Source: Cognaticolwellia mytili (lineage in GTDB: Bacteria; Pseudomonadota; Gammaproteobacteria; Enterobacterales; Alteromonadaceae). Taken from it: a stretch of 64,000 nt of DNA. A program made the translations under genes and the position numbers. The stretch spans positions 744,001-808,000 of the forward strand of contig NZ_NBOF01000001.1 of assembly GCF_002104475.1 (NCBI RefSeq), read 5' to 3'. Positions 28,345 through 37,162 of this stretch are shown here, in pieces (position 1 is the stretch's first letter; each line of letters starts with the position of its first letter). The notes beneath the pieces are model-generated. The model had not been told where the DNA came from. It was given only the letters and a program-made list of their open reading frames with translations, and made no database searches.

Positions 28345-29139
28345 TTATACGTGAACCTGCATATCCATTCTAATAGATTTGGCTAGACCTCCTAAGTCAC
28401 CGTAAATTGTTTTAGCATTTATGTTCATCTTACGAAGTAATGCATAAATATTTTCATATAAAATAAAAGGAATATTAAATTTCAAAATATTGGTGTCAGA
28501 ATAAATATCTTCTAATAAAAGGTTTTCAATTTTTACGTCTTTATTTCCTGCAATTAAAAATGTACCAGATTGTCGATCAATTCTTGCATTTAACTCCAAA
28601 GGTTCAGTAATCCAGATTACATCATACGAAAACCGATCAACAACCTCGTCAAATAGCTCATCCTGCCTGCCAACTATTTCACTTTCAGTCTTTTTAAACT
28701 CTGAATCATAAGCTCTAATCTTCTGTAGAGAGGATTTCATTATTGAACTGTAATCTATAGCATATATGGCTAAATCTAATTTAGTTAATGGATTGTAAGC
28801 CTCTAGTGCAAAATACAGCGCTACATATGGACTTTCAGTGAAGTCGATCAATCTTGTAGGTACACCATAATGTTGCATAATAGACAACCAAGCTAATTTA
28901 CTTTTTGGTTTATGTTCGCTTTTATTATAAATATGATACTTTGACTTAAAAAGGTTTAGGTAATGTTCCTCAAACTGACCAGCTTTATCGTTTGTCCAAC
29001 TGCCTCCTAAAGTACGTTCAAGAGTTGATTCCAATTTCCAATTAGCATCAGCGTGGCCACGATATATATAGTTATTGGGGAGTTCATTCAAAGATCTGAT
29101 TAATTCATCAGAGGACGTTATACTAATTTCTTTGATCAT
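28345..29139 (-). CDS. FRG-domain protein, third gene of the deaminase cassette
   Basis: A 264-residue cytoplasmic protein with the FRG motif IYRGHADANWKLESTLER (about 25-42; Y26-R27-G28) and the second conserved block QHYGVPTRLIDFTESPYVALYFAL (about 89-112). FRG proteins are frequent in phage, plasmid and defence contexts; their activity is not settled. The R-G motif followed by a TESPYVALYF block recalls the layout of R-S-E ADP-ribosyltransferases, which is inference only. Its ATG overlaps the upstream stop (ATGA), so it is translationally coupled to the unknown gene and should act with it and the deaminase. Good confidence in the domain, low in function. Confidence 0.8.
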   Translation of the reverse strand: MIKEISITSSDELIRSLNELPNNYIYRGHADANWKLESTLERTLGGSWTNDKAGQFEEHYLNLFKSKYHIYNKSEHKPKSKLAWLSIMQHYGVPTRLIDFTESPYVALYFALEAYNPLTKLDLAIYAIDYSSIMKSSLQKIRAYDSEFKKTESEIVGRQDELFDEVVDRFSYDVIWITEPLELNARIDRQSGTFLIAGNKDVKIENLLLEDIYSDTNILKFNIPFILYENIYALLRKMNINAKTIYGDLGGLAKSIRMDMQVHV

Positions 29140-29963
29140 CCTCGTACCCTAGAATATTCATCTTTCATTTGTTCCAAAATTTCACTAATTTCAGCCCCCT
29201 CTTCTACATTTACTACTACAGCTTCTCCTTTCATCTTAATATTTTTTGCCTTTTTACCTTCGATAGGAACAACTGTTGCGGATGCCGTATTACCAGTGGC
29301 CGCAGAAGATTTTGCAACTAATTCAGCAACCTTTTCATTCAAAGTATCACCTGTGACTTCAAGAGTTCCAGATACTGCTCCCATCTGTTGAGCATACACA
29401 GATAAAGGTTTTTGAAACAACTCATCTGCATCAACAGGGTTTGGCCCTGTGAAAGTAGCCTTAAATTTTCTAATTGAATATGCTCCCCTTAATTTTTCAA
29501 TAAAGTCTAAAGGGTCTGGTATTACGTCTATTCTAACTTCCACTCCTGCATTAATTATTGTATCCGTTGAAGAAAGAAGATCTACAACTCTTCGACTTAT
29601 AACACTAGCATCTGGCGCTAGTTTTGACTTCTTTGCTATACCAAGTAATCCAATACTTGAATCAAAAATAATGACCGTATAAGGGCTTGAATCATCTAAT
29701 TGGTCAATAAAATTTCCGGTCTCTTTATCAAATCTTTCAACTGTAGTTGTGGTTGTTTTTCCTACTGCAAAAGATCCTGAAAACTCATCAAGATAATGAA
29801 CATTACCTAAATGCCATTCACTAAATGCGTTTAATGTAAACTCTGGTTTATCATTAATAGAGTCCAAAAATAGTTGAGCAGATGTCTTATTTTCAGCCAA
29901 TAACGGTAATTGAGCTGGTTTAATAAATTTTGCTCTGTATAGATGATATTCTTTTAGTCCCAA
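29136..29963 (-). CDS. Unknown protein, second gene of the deaminase cassette
   Basis: A 275-residue soluble protein that I do not firmly recognise. The first 190 residues look like a compact alpha/beta domain (EYHLYRAKFIKPAQL, YTVIIFDSSIGLLGI, VEVRIDVIPDPLDFIEKL, TFTGPNPVD). A disordered, threonine/alanine-rich linker and a charged tail follow. The layout loosely recalls DUF4747-type proteins, tentatively. The start is a TTG, supported by AGGAAG eight bases upstream; there is no early in-frame ATG. It begins 15 bases after the deaminase stop and overlaps the FRG gene by four bases, so it is the middle of a tight operon. Confidence 0.7.
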   Translation of the reverse strand: MGLKEYHLYRAKFIKPAQLPLLAENKTSAQLFLDSINDKPEFTLNAFSEWHLGNVHYLDEFSGSFAVGKTTTTTVERFDKETGNFIDQLDDSSPYTVIIFDSSIGLLGIAKKSKLAPDASVISRRVVDLLSSTDTIINAGVEVRIDVIPDPLDFIEKLRGAYSIRKFKATFTGPNPVDADELFQKPLSVYAQQMGAVSGTLEVTGDTLNEKVAELVAKSSAATGNTASATVVPIEGKKAKNIKMKGEAVVVNVEEGAEISEILEQMKDEYSRVRG

Positions 29964-29978
29964 AATGATTACTTCCTG

Positions 29979-31772
29979 TTAGCTTGATAAATAATCTAGT
30001 TCGTCTTTATAAGGCATTAAAGGTTCATATAACTGATGATATGCTTTACCAACAGCCCCTCTAAATTGAATTAATTTAGGAGGATTTACACCTATAGAGA
30101 TAATGTGCTCAATAGCTAAACCTGGGTATGGGTCAATATACACAATTTCTTTAATTCCTAGTTGATATGCTTTTTTAGCACATAATTCACAAGGACTAGC
30201 AGTTGTAAATAGCTTTCCGCCCTCTATACCAACACCACCATATTTAGCTAATTGTAAAAATGCATTTTCTTCTGCATGTAATGAGCGGGTGTGTACTTGA
30301 TTTTTTTCATTATCAATTGTGTTTTGAATTGATTTAAAACAATATGCCAAATTACGTCCCTTCTTTCCTAGATCTTTAATTTTGATTAATTCTGTTGCAG
30401 CTTGCTTCCTGAATTTTTCATTATTTCGCTCATATTTACTGTATGTAGTGTCACTAGAAAAATTTTCCAAGTCTTCCAAAGAGCGTAAATTACAAGGAAC
30501 TTGGCCCTTGGCTACATCATTCCAACCAACTGATTTTATTGAATAATGAACATCGGTTACGACCGCACCTACTTGTCTTGAAATACAACCCGAATTCATT
30601 TTGGCAGTAAAAGCTATTTGCATAACACGCTCTTGGGGGGTCGGCGTTACTAGTCCTGGATGTTTGATTAAGCTTAAATACCAAGCTAATTGAGATTTTA
30701 AAACATTATGATTTTGTGCTTCATTTCTTGGATTAAATATATGAATATCAGATATCTCAATACATTTTTTTACATTGGAAATAATAAGTTCATCGTATTT
30801 ATCGTATGCTGATTTAGCTTTAATTTCTTGTTCACATGCACCACATTTATACTCATTTTTGTCATCAGGAAACTTACCTGACTCATGCTTATCAATTTCA
30901 TTTATTTGATCAACGGTGAATTTATACTTATCTTGTAAATATTTCTTCCGATCATCGGTTGGTGCATTAATAGAAACAAGATAAAACGCAGCATAACGAT
31001 CTTTGAAATATTTTGCTTCGTATGGGTTACGAATCGTATCAACCGCGATATAGGTTTTTTTATTATCTTTTTTGTCTTTATAACGATAAAACTTAACGAG
31101 TCTGTTGACCATTCTAGGTAATGAAAACAAGCCCTGTGGTTCAAATGGCTGCTCCCGATAATTAGGAATAATTTTGGTTGTTCTACGTATGGAGTCCCCT
31201 ACACCTTGATAGATAGGAACGTAGCTATTAGCTAAGTCTGACTTTAACACTTCTTTTAATTTCAAAGTAAATGTTTTAATCACTCCAAACCATTTCGATA
31301 TATCTAAGTCTTTTAGATCATGATCTAGAGTACTTGTACCATGTACAAAGAAATCACACTCTTTCGATAGATTTTTAAAGGCTTTCTGACTTTTTGTGAA
31401 TTCAGACTTCTTCAATACTGCGTCTAATTTCTGATGTAAATCTTTATTAATTACCGACTTAATAAAATTTTTAAAATCATCTACTTCAAGGTTTAAAATT
31501 TGAGCACTAATAAGTTCACTGATTTTTATTATTTTGAAAGGTTCATTGTTTTCAACAGCATACTTTCTAACAATCTCATAGCGTTTAGTGTCCATACCCG
31601 TAAAGTACGTTTGATTGTTATAGTTAACCTCATTAACTGTAGGGGACTGTAACTCATCACTTAATAAGTTAGCTGTTGTAGTGCAGCCAGAGCCAGTACG
31701 ACCGGTTAAGCCAATTAGTATGAAGTTACTACGTTCGCCTAATAAATTTGAGATCAAATTTGTATTTTCCAT
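29979..31772 (-). CDS. P-loop/deoxycytidylate-deaminase-like protein, probable anti-phage dCTP deaminase
   Basis: A 597-residue two-domain protein. Residues about 17-345 form a P-loop kinase-like domain with LIGLTGRTGSGCTTT at 19-33, in which the usual Walker A lysine is a cysteine (C30), and a CGAC pair at 310-313. Residues about 375-560 are a zinc deaminase domain: SRQVGAVVTD (398-407), HAEEN with H499 and catalytic E501, and SPCELC with C528 and C531. This order is that of AvcD/DcdV, which deaminate dCTP/dCMP to starve phages of deoxycytidine and are held in check by an upstream RNA. It heads a three-gene operon with unknown and FRG partners. Confidence 0.82.
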   Translation of the reverse strand: MENTNLISNLLGERSNFILIGLTGRTGSGCTTTANLLSDELQSPTVNEVNYNNQTYFTGMDTKRYEIVRKYAVENNEPFKIIKISELISAQILNLEVDDFKNFIKSVINKDLHQKLDAVLKKSEFTKSQKAFKNLSKECDFFVHGTSTLDHDLKDLDISKWFGVIKTFTLKLKEVLKSDLANSYVPIYQGVGDSIRRTTKIIPNYREQPFEPQGLFSLPRMVNRLVKFYRYKDKKDNKKTYIAVDTIRNPYEAKYFKDRYAAFYLVSINAPTDDRKKYLQDKYKFTVDQINEIDKHESGKFPDDKNEYKCGACEQEIKAKSAYDKYDELIISNVKKCIEISDIHIFNPRNEAQNHNVLKSQLAWYLSLIKHPGLVTPTPQERVMQIAFTAKMNSGCISRQVGAVVTDVHYSIKSVGWNDVAKGQVPCNLRSLEDLENFSSDTTYSKYERNNEKFRKQAATELIKIKDLGKKGRNLAYCFKSIQNTIDNEKNQVHTRSLHAEENAFLQLAKYGGVGIEGGKLFTTASPCELCAKKAYQLGIKEIVYIDPYPGLAIEHIISIGVNPPKLIQFRGAVGKAYHQLYEPLMPYKDELDYLSS

Positions 31773-31912
31773 ATACTTTTTAATGCCTTAATTTTATCAA
31801 ACTGCATTTTGAACAACGCATGTTTATATGATTTCTTGTTTGGAAATATTTACTACTTCGATTGCCCTGTAATTTGAAACAACCAAGTTTAATAAACTGT
31901 TGAGGGATTATA
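31773..31912 (-). promoter_or_regulatory. Long leader with a consensus -10 box ahead of the deaminase gene; possible inhibitory RNA
   Basis: On the minus strand a perfect TATAAT lies at 31912-31907 (weak -35 upstream). This predicts a transcript start near 31900 and an untranslated leader of about 125 bases before the ATG at 31772. In AvcID/DcdV-DifV systems the deaminase is held inactive by an RNA encoded directly upstream on the same strand, so this leader is the place to look. The RNA itself is not demonstrated by sequence. Confidence 0.4.
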
Positions 31913-32022
31913 AATTAGCATACAAATAAAAAAGTCTATACTTATCAATTGTTAAGTATGTTCCTAAATAAAAGCCACTTCAATAGGCAGAAGTTATTAA
32001 TTGTATTTTTGTTTGATAAATA

Positions 32023-32637
32023 TCATTGTTTTCGAAATCTTGTGTCATTTTCACAAGGAATACCATCTCTATCGCCATCCATTTTTGTATTTGGACAATG
32101 ATTAATAAAATACACGGCTTCTGCGCGAGATGTCATTTGGCTACAATATTGTCTGCCATCACACGAGAACTGAGAATTTGTATCAATATCTGCATTTGTA
32201 TCCGAAAAAGCACGATTTGATAACGGTTCACTCGGTATAGTGTTAGGTACTGTTATGCTGGGTGTTTGCTGAATTGGTGTCCTTGTTGGCGATAAACCTA
32301 GGCGTTGATAACTAAAAGCTCCAATACCTATGATCATAATCAGTAAAACAAATTTATTTTTAGGCGCTGAAGTGTTTCTATCTATTCTTGGCTTATGGCG
32401 AGATTTATGTTTTTCTGGTTTAACAGCAACCCCTTCAATGCGGCAGTTAATGGCTCTAGATTTACCATTGCCCTGCTTTTCCACCTCAAAATAGATGAAA
32501 TCACCTACTTTAGGCTTTCGACTCATGGTTCTTAAGGCAGAGATATGAATAAAGATATCTTGATTAAGCTCACTCGATTCAATGAAGCCAAAGCCTTTAC
32601 CATCTATCCAGTTTTTTAGTTGTCCTTTATGCATCAC
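32023..32637 (-). CDS. Cold-shock domain / transmembrane / Excalibur domain protein
   Basis: A 204-residue mosaic. Residues 1-66 form a cold-shock-like OB fold (GQLKNWIDGKGFGFI, DIFIHIS). A basic linker follows, then one membrane segment (about 94-110, VLLIMIIGIGAFSY). A threonine/proline-rich spacer leads to an Excalibur domain at about 158-196, with the cysteine framework C-C-C-C and the DGDRDGIPCE calcium-binding-like loop. The N-terminal fold would face the cytoplasm and the Excalibur domain the periplasm. Function unknown. A second ATG at 32634 is equally possible. It is not part of the deaminase operon, being separated from it by 250 bp. Confidence 0.82.
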   Translation of the reverse strand: MMHKGQLKNWIDGKGFGFIESSELNQDIFIHISALRTMSRKPKVGDFIYFEVEKQGNGKSRAINCRIEGVAVKPEKHKSRHKPRIDRNTSAPKNKFVLLIMIIGIGAFSYQRLGLSPTRTPIQQTPSITVPNTIPSEPLSNRAFSDTNADIDTNSQFSCDGRQYCSQMTSRAEAVYFINHCPNTKMDGDRDGIPCENDTRFRKQ

Positions 32638-33095
32638 AGTTCCATTGCAAGTGTCATTTAAATTACATATTAATATACTAACCTAATATTTCATAATAAC
32701 AGTTACTTAGGTAGCGTTGAAATAAGGTTAATTTATGAAAGTTTGTTTTGTATCATGCTTTAAACCACATTAGTTAAACCAATTGAATTAGGTAGGTTCA
32801 TTTCTATTGGGTTTATAGCGTTATGACCCATTGAATATGAAAAGACCTGTTGTGATGGAGTGCATATTGTTCTGTTTGCACCTATCTCAAATACTTTTGG
32901 CACACCAAAAAGTTACCATACATAACTCTCAATTAACTCGATTAGTAACACTTAGAAGGAACTGGCTTATTTAAGCTTGTTGATCGGCTTTATGATTGGC
33001 TTGTGAAAACATTGGTAAGTTTCGTTTAATGCTTACATTAACCCTGCTAAATACTTAGCAGGGTTAAAACTACGATAAGAAACTATACTAAGAGA
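32638..33095. other. Intergenic region downstream of the TonB receptor gene
   Basis: About 460 bp with no credible gene. It contains the stem-loop at 33038-33068 listed separately, and presumably the promoter of the cold-shock/Excalibur gene. Confidence 0.5.
33038..33068 (-). terminator. Stem-loop after the TonB receptor gene
   Basis: TTAACCCTGCTAA-ATAC-TTAGCAGGGTTAA is a perfect 13-bp hairpin, 28 bp beyond the receptor stop. A T run is lacking, so it may be a terminator or an mRNA 3'-protecting hairpin. Confidence 0.6.
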
Positions 33096-35375
33096 TTAAA
33101 ATGAGTAGGTAATTCTAGCCCCGGCTTCTCTTGGTGCGCCAAGTCTTACACCTGCCGTACCATCTGATGAGGTAATATTGTTGTTTAAATCATATAACTC
33201 GTCAGTTAAGTTTCGAACGTAAACTTCTAATTTCATTTGGTCGAGTTCATAGCCGCCGTTTAGGTTTACTAAAGTGTAGCTATCCATTTCACGTGTGTTT
33301 TCTACATTAGAGTATGAAGCGCCTGTGTACGTAACATTTACATTACCAAAAAAACCATCATCGTTTGCATAACTTAGCCCAACAACACCAGTTTCTTCAG
33401 GAGCAAATCTAAAATCACTGCCGCTAAAGTCTTGCGAACCATCTGGCGATACAAAGTTATCGTATTCAGTACGAGAAATAGCGAACCCAGTGTATAAATC
33501 AAAATTGTCATTTATTTCATAACTAAAACTAACTTCAGCGCCTGATAAAGTAGACTCTCCGGCATTCACTGTCATCGTAAACGAATCATTCGTTGTGCCT
33601 GGCTCTCTAATAGCAACTTGCTGATCAGTCCAATCGCTGTAGTAAACATTGGCGTTAAATACACCTTTACCCTCTAAAACAACAGCACGAAGTGATGCTT
33701 CATAGTTCCATAGTTCTTCTGCATCGAAGTTATTGATACCATTTAATAATGTCAGCTCTGAGCCGCCAGAACGGTAGCTTTTCTTAACAAAAAAGCTGGT
33801 TGATACATCATCGTTCCATTTATACGTTATGCCTGCGTGAGGAAGTAAATTACTGAAATCTTCACTTTTATTTGTTTCTGGTACTTCGTTAACTAATCCT
33901 GTTAACTGAGAGTTAATTAAAAATATGACCTGATCAATGGTCGTGCCGCCACCTAAGTCGATGCTGCCAAATGGGCCACCCATTTGTGGCAGTGTATAAG
34001 TGCTGTCAGTACTTGAAGCGGTTAAATATTCTTGCTTTTCGTTATCGTAACGAAGACCCGCATTTAGTATCCATTGTTCGCTTAAGTCAAATTCCCATTC
34101 AGAAAATATTGCCCAAGTTGATGTATCTACGTTAGTCTTTCCGTAATTAACTGTTGGGAAAAAAGGTTCGTAAAGTGCAACAGGTAATACTGCTGTTGTT
34201 GTTAGCACAGCACCTAACCCCGGTATAAATCCGTCAAATAAAACAGGTAAGTTAAAGTTGATGGTATTCGTTTGGTTACGTTTTGCTTCAATGCCTGAGA
34301 AATACAAACCTGAACTACCACGTATGCCCTCGCCTTCATAATTAAAGCGAAATTCTTGCGACCAATTATTATCTTCGCTTTGTCGGTTAACGATTCCGCC
34401 ACCATCTTCTACCGTTCGCAAGGTTTGGTCTGAATCATTAAATCGAACCCGCTCACCACTTTGGTAAGCAGATATACTTTTTAGTGACCAATTGTCATTA
34501 ATATCATAGTCAATATTTAGTGAGAATAAATCGGCGTCAGTGTCAAAAATTGCATCAGCATCTGCTGTGGTAACACGGTCTTCTTTGTTGTAACCATCAA
34601 GCAAAAAAGTACGTGAGCTACCGTATTCACTTTCAATACGTTGATAAGAGAAAACAGCTTTAAAGTTATCTCCTGGTTGATACAACCATTTCACGCGGTA
34701 AACATTGCTATTGGCATGACCATAATCATCTTCATCGCGGGTAATATTGTTAACATAACCATCAGACTTATTTTGCTCTACGGCAAAACGTATTGCCGAA
34801 ACATCGTCAACTATGTTGAAGTTAGCAACACCTTTGATTTCTTGTCTGTCATATTCGCCAAAACCAAGTCGAATTTTTCCTTCATTTTCAAATGTTGGAT
34901 CTGCGGTATTAATTACTACAGCACCAGCTAGCGCATTACGCCCAAGGTTAGTTGACTGAGGACCACGAAGTATTTCAACTTGGTTTACATCCCAAAGTTG
35001 CCCTGCGGCTTCACTCTTTACCCAACCAGACAGCGTTACGCCATCAACAACAACCGAGGCTAAATCGCCACGGTTTGGCAGTGAAGCACCATCGCTATTT
35101 CTGACACCTCGAATACGAAAACCAAACTGGCTGCCGCTAACCCCTGGCGTTTGTAAGAAAACATCAGTTAAATTATCTAAGTTGCGCTCTTCAAGTAATT
35201 CTTCAGTGAAAACAACAACACTTTCTTTGGTTTCTTGCAGTGTATTGGCAATTTTTTGTCCTGTAACAACAATACGCTCTACCTCGTTATCATCTGCACT
35301 CATTTGCTCTGCTGAAGCAGAAAAACACGCAAGGCTTACGGCAATTGCCAAGCCACTTTTAGCAAAAATCTTCAT
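33096..35375 (-). CDS. TonB-dependent outer-membrane receptor
   Basis: A 759-residue outer-membrane transporter with a signal peptide ending FSASAEQ (about residue 22). A TonB-box-like ERIVVTGQ follows, then the plug domain (DVFLQTPGVSG, RGVRNSDG, VEILRGPQSTNLGRNALAGAVVINT). The long beta-barrel ends in the typical aromatic terminus ITYSF. It probably imports a ferric complex. Its neighbours upstream on the same strand (PepSY, DUF3649-like, DUF3325) are typical of siderophore loci and support iron uptake, though the ligand is not known. The gap of 155 bp to the PepSY gene leaves room for its own promoter. Confidence 0.92.
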   Translation of the reverse strand: MKIFAKSGLAIAVSLACFSASAEQMSADDNEVERIVVTGQKIANTLQETKESVVVFTEELLEERNLDNLTDVFLQTPGVSGSQFGFRIRGVRNSDGASLPNRGDLASVVVDGVTLSGWVKSEAAGQLWDVNQVEILRGPQSTNLGRNALAGAVVINTADPTFENEGKIRLGFGEYDRQEIKGVANFNIVDDVSAIRFAVEQNKSDGYVNNITRDEDDYGHANSNVYRVKWLYQPGDNFKAVFSYQRIESEYGSSRTFLLDGYNKEDRVTTADADAIFDTDADLFSLNIDYDINDNWSLKSISAYQSGERVRFNDSDQTLRTVEDGGGIVNRQSEDNNWSQEFRFNYEGEGIRGSSGLYFSGIEAKRNQTNTINFNLPVLFDGFIPGLGAVLTTTAVLPVALYEPFFPTVNYGKTNVDTSTWAIFSEWEFDLSEQWILNAGLRYDNEKQEYLTASSTDSTYTLPQMGGPFGSIDLGGGTTIDQVIFLINSQLTGLVNEVPETNKSEDFSNLLPHAGITYKWNDDVSTSFFVKKSYRSGGSELTLLNGINNFDAEELWNYEASLRAVVLEGKGVFNANVYYSDWTDQQVAIREPGTTNDSFTMTVNAGESTLSGAEVSFSYEINDNFDLYTGFAISRTEYDNFVSPDGSQDFSGSDFRFAPEETGVVGLSYANDDGFFGNVNVTYTGASYSNVENTREMDSYTLVNLNGGYELDQMKLEVYVRNLTDELYDLNNNITSSDGTAGVRLGAPREAGARITYSF

Positions 35376-35530
35376 TATTATTTTCTCTTAAGTTTTTATG
35401 TTTATTAAAGTTAATTCTAATTATTTATCTAGGTACGTAACTGTTATTTAAGTGAAATGTGATATGACCACTTATCTACTCAGGCACAACTATCTATAGC
35501 GACGGTTAGCCACCGCCGCTAAAAATAACC

Positions 35531-37162
35531 TTAGGCCAGTGCCTTATCTGTTTTATCGATTATGGTGAGTTCTTCAGATTTGACATATTTCAGGGTTTTA
35601 AACCCTATCCATAAAAGCAGCACGGCAATCAAAGCCATTCCTGCACTTACACAACCAACCATCCAATAACCATTTCCTATCATCAACGCCATTTTCTGAC
35701 CAAATACAGACCACTCAAAAACAACGGTGGCGCACAGAAAAGCGCCACTTGCTATCAAGTTATAGCCAATGAAAGGACGTAATTTATTAACGAAAAAACC
35801 TGCAATAGTCGATAGCAAAAGTATTATGCCAAAAGCATATTCAATAACGTGCTCTCTTTCATTTAGTGCCTCAGGCAAGCTTCGCTCTAGAAAAAAACAA
35901 ATAGATGTTGCGGTTATTACGCCAATACAGCCACCAAGCGTTGCGCCACGAGTAAAGGCAAGCGTTTTTGGGTATTCATTTTTCTTTTGACGCTTAACTA
36001 CCCATAAAACATTACCGGCGATTATCATGGAGCAAAATGCGATGGCCAATACAAAATAAATCAAACGCATATCTGTACCGGCATAGTTGGCAAAGTGCAT
36101 GGAATACAGCATTTGCAAACCTTCTGCGAAAACATTATCTTCAGGTAGATTCATACTTTCGGGATAGCTATTTGTCGATACTTGATAGAAGCGTGAAAAC
36201 GATTTATGAAAGCCGTTGTTATAGAATCCCCTAAATTGCAATACGGCATTTTTGTCACCATAGGCATAAATATTAAGCTGGGTAATGTCGGCTTGGTGTT
36301 TTTGTGAAAGGCTATCAGCAAAGGCTTTAAGATCAGGCATTTTTATTGATTCATCGCTAGCTTCACTTTTATGGGTATAAAAGCCCGCATCTTGGGTCAC
36401 GCCATTTAAATCGCCTTTGTAAAGTACTAATACACTAGGTATTTGCACCAAAATCAGTAAATTTAATATAACGCCTGAAAGCGCATACATGATGGCATAT
36501 GGCAGGCTTATCACGCCAATCACATTGTGCATATCAGTCATTTGTGAGCGTGTTGTTTGATCTTTTCGATACAAGAAAAAGTTTTTAACTATTTTCTTAA
36601 GCTGAACAACAACACCAGTAATGGTGATCACGAAAAAAAATAAAGTAATAATACCAACAATATACAAACCCTGTGGCAGCTGCAGGTTGTAATGTAATTC
36701 ATACAAAAAATGAGCAAATTCAAACGGGCTATGCTCAGTGAATACTTCACCACTGTATGGGTCAATCAGGAGGCCAAGATATTTCTTTTTTACTTTCTTG
36801 GCTTCAATTGGTTGCTCTACAATATTTTCTTTTTCAAACTGCTTTTCAGATACTACAGGTACAGGAAAATACATCTTCAAAAAAGGTGATTTTTCATTTG
36901 GAAAAAGCAATGAAATTCGTTCGCCGGGCAAAACACCATGAATTTTTATTTGCTCTTCAACCAAGTTATTGTAATCAATAAAATCACCACGTGTTTTCGC
37001 TTCGGTATCAATATTGTAATAAGGCAACGTAGCCCATTGCTCTAACTCCGGTTGAAAAAAAGTGATTGCACCAGCCCAAAATACGATAAAGAGTGGTAAT
37101 GAAATAATTAAACCTACCCAACCATGGGCATTTAGCGCATTCTTCAATGTTTCAGACTTCAT
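35531..37162 (-). CDS. PepSY-TM domain protein of an iron locus
   Basis: Inner-membrane protein of 543 residues with PepSY-associated membrane helices: an early segment (LIISLPLFIVFWAGAITFFQPEL), further helices at about 175-200, 215-245 and 360-385, and three near the C-terminus. The internal DMHNVIGVISLPYAIMYALSG block holds conserved histidine. These proteins are linked to siderophore-iron reduction or release. The frame opens at 37186, but the ATG at 37162 has a near-perfect AGGAGGG and overlaps the upstream stop (ATGA), so it is chosen. It is the third gene after DUF3325 and DUF3649-like. Confidence 0.88.
   Translation of the reverse strand: MKSETLKNALNAHGWVGLIISLPLFIVFWAGAITFFQPELEQWATLPYYNIDTEAKTRGDFIDYNNLVEEQIKIHGVLPGERISLLFPNEKSPFLKMYFPVPVVSEKQFEKENIVEQPIEAKKVKKKYLGLLIDPYSGEVFTEHSPFEFAHFLYELHYNLQLPQGLYIVGIITLFFFVITITGVVVQLKKIVKNFFLYRKDQTTRSQMTDMHNVIGVISLPYAIMYALSGVILNLLILVQIPSVLVLYKGDLNGVTQDAGFYTHKSEASDESIKMPDLKAFADSLSQKHQADITQLNIYAYGDKNAVLQFRGFYNNGFHKSFSRFYQVSTNSYPESMNLPEDNVFAEGLQMLYSMHFANYAGTDMRLIYFVLAIAFCSMIIAGNVLWVVKRQKKNEYPKTLAFTRGATLGGCIGVITATSICFFLERSLPEALNEREHVIEYAFGIILLLSTIAGFFVNKLRPFIGYNLIASGAFLCATVVFEWSVFGQKMALMIGNGYWMVGCVSAGMALIAVLLLWIGFKTLKYVKSEELTIIDKTDKALA

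Noticed and set aside
34641-34931. 96-codon plus-strand frame opposite the TonB receptor
   Set aside because: Shadow of the receptor gene, antisense, no recognisable product.
35376-35470. Possible Fur box upstream of the first TonB receptor (TTAATTCTAATTATTTATC)
   Set aside because: AT-rich and superficially similar, but the position-by-position match to the consensus is poor.
35498-35520. Stem-loop AGCGACGGT/ACCGCCGCT after the PepSY gene, considered as a terminator
   Set aside because: It has a mismatch and no T run on the minus strand; it may be an mRNA hairpin but cannot be supported as a terminator.
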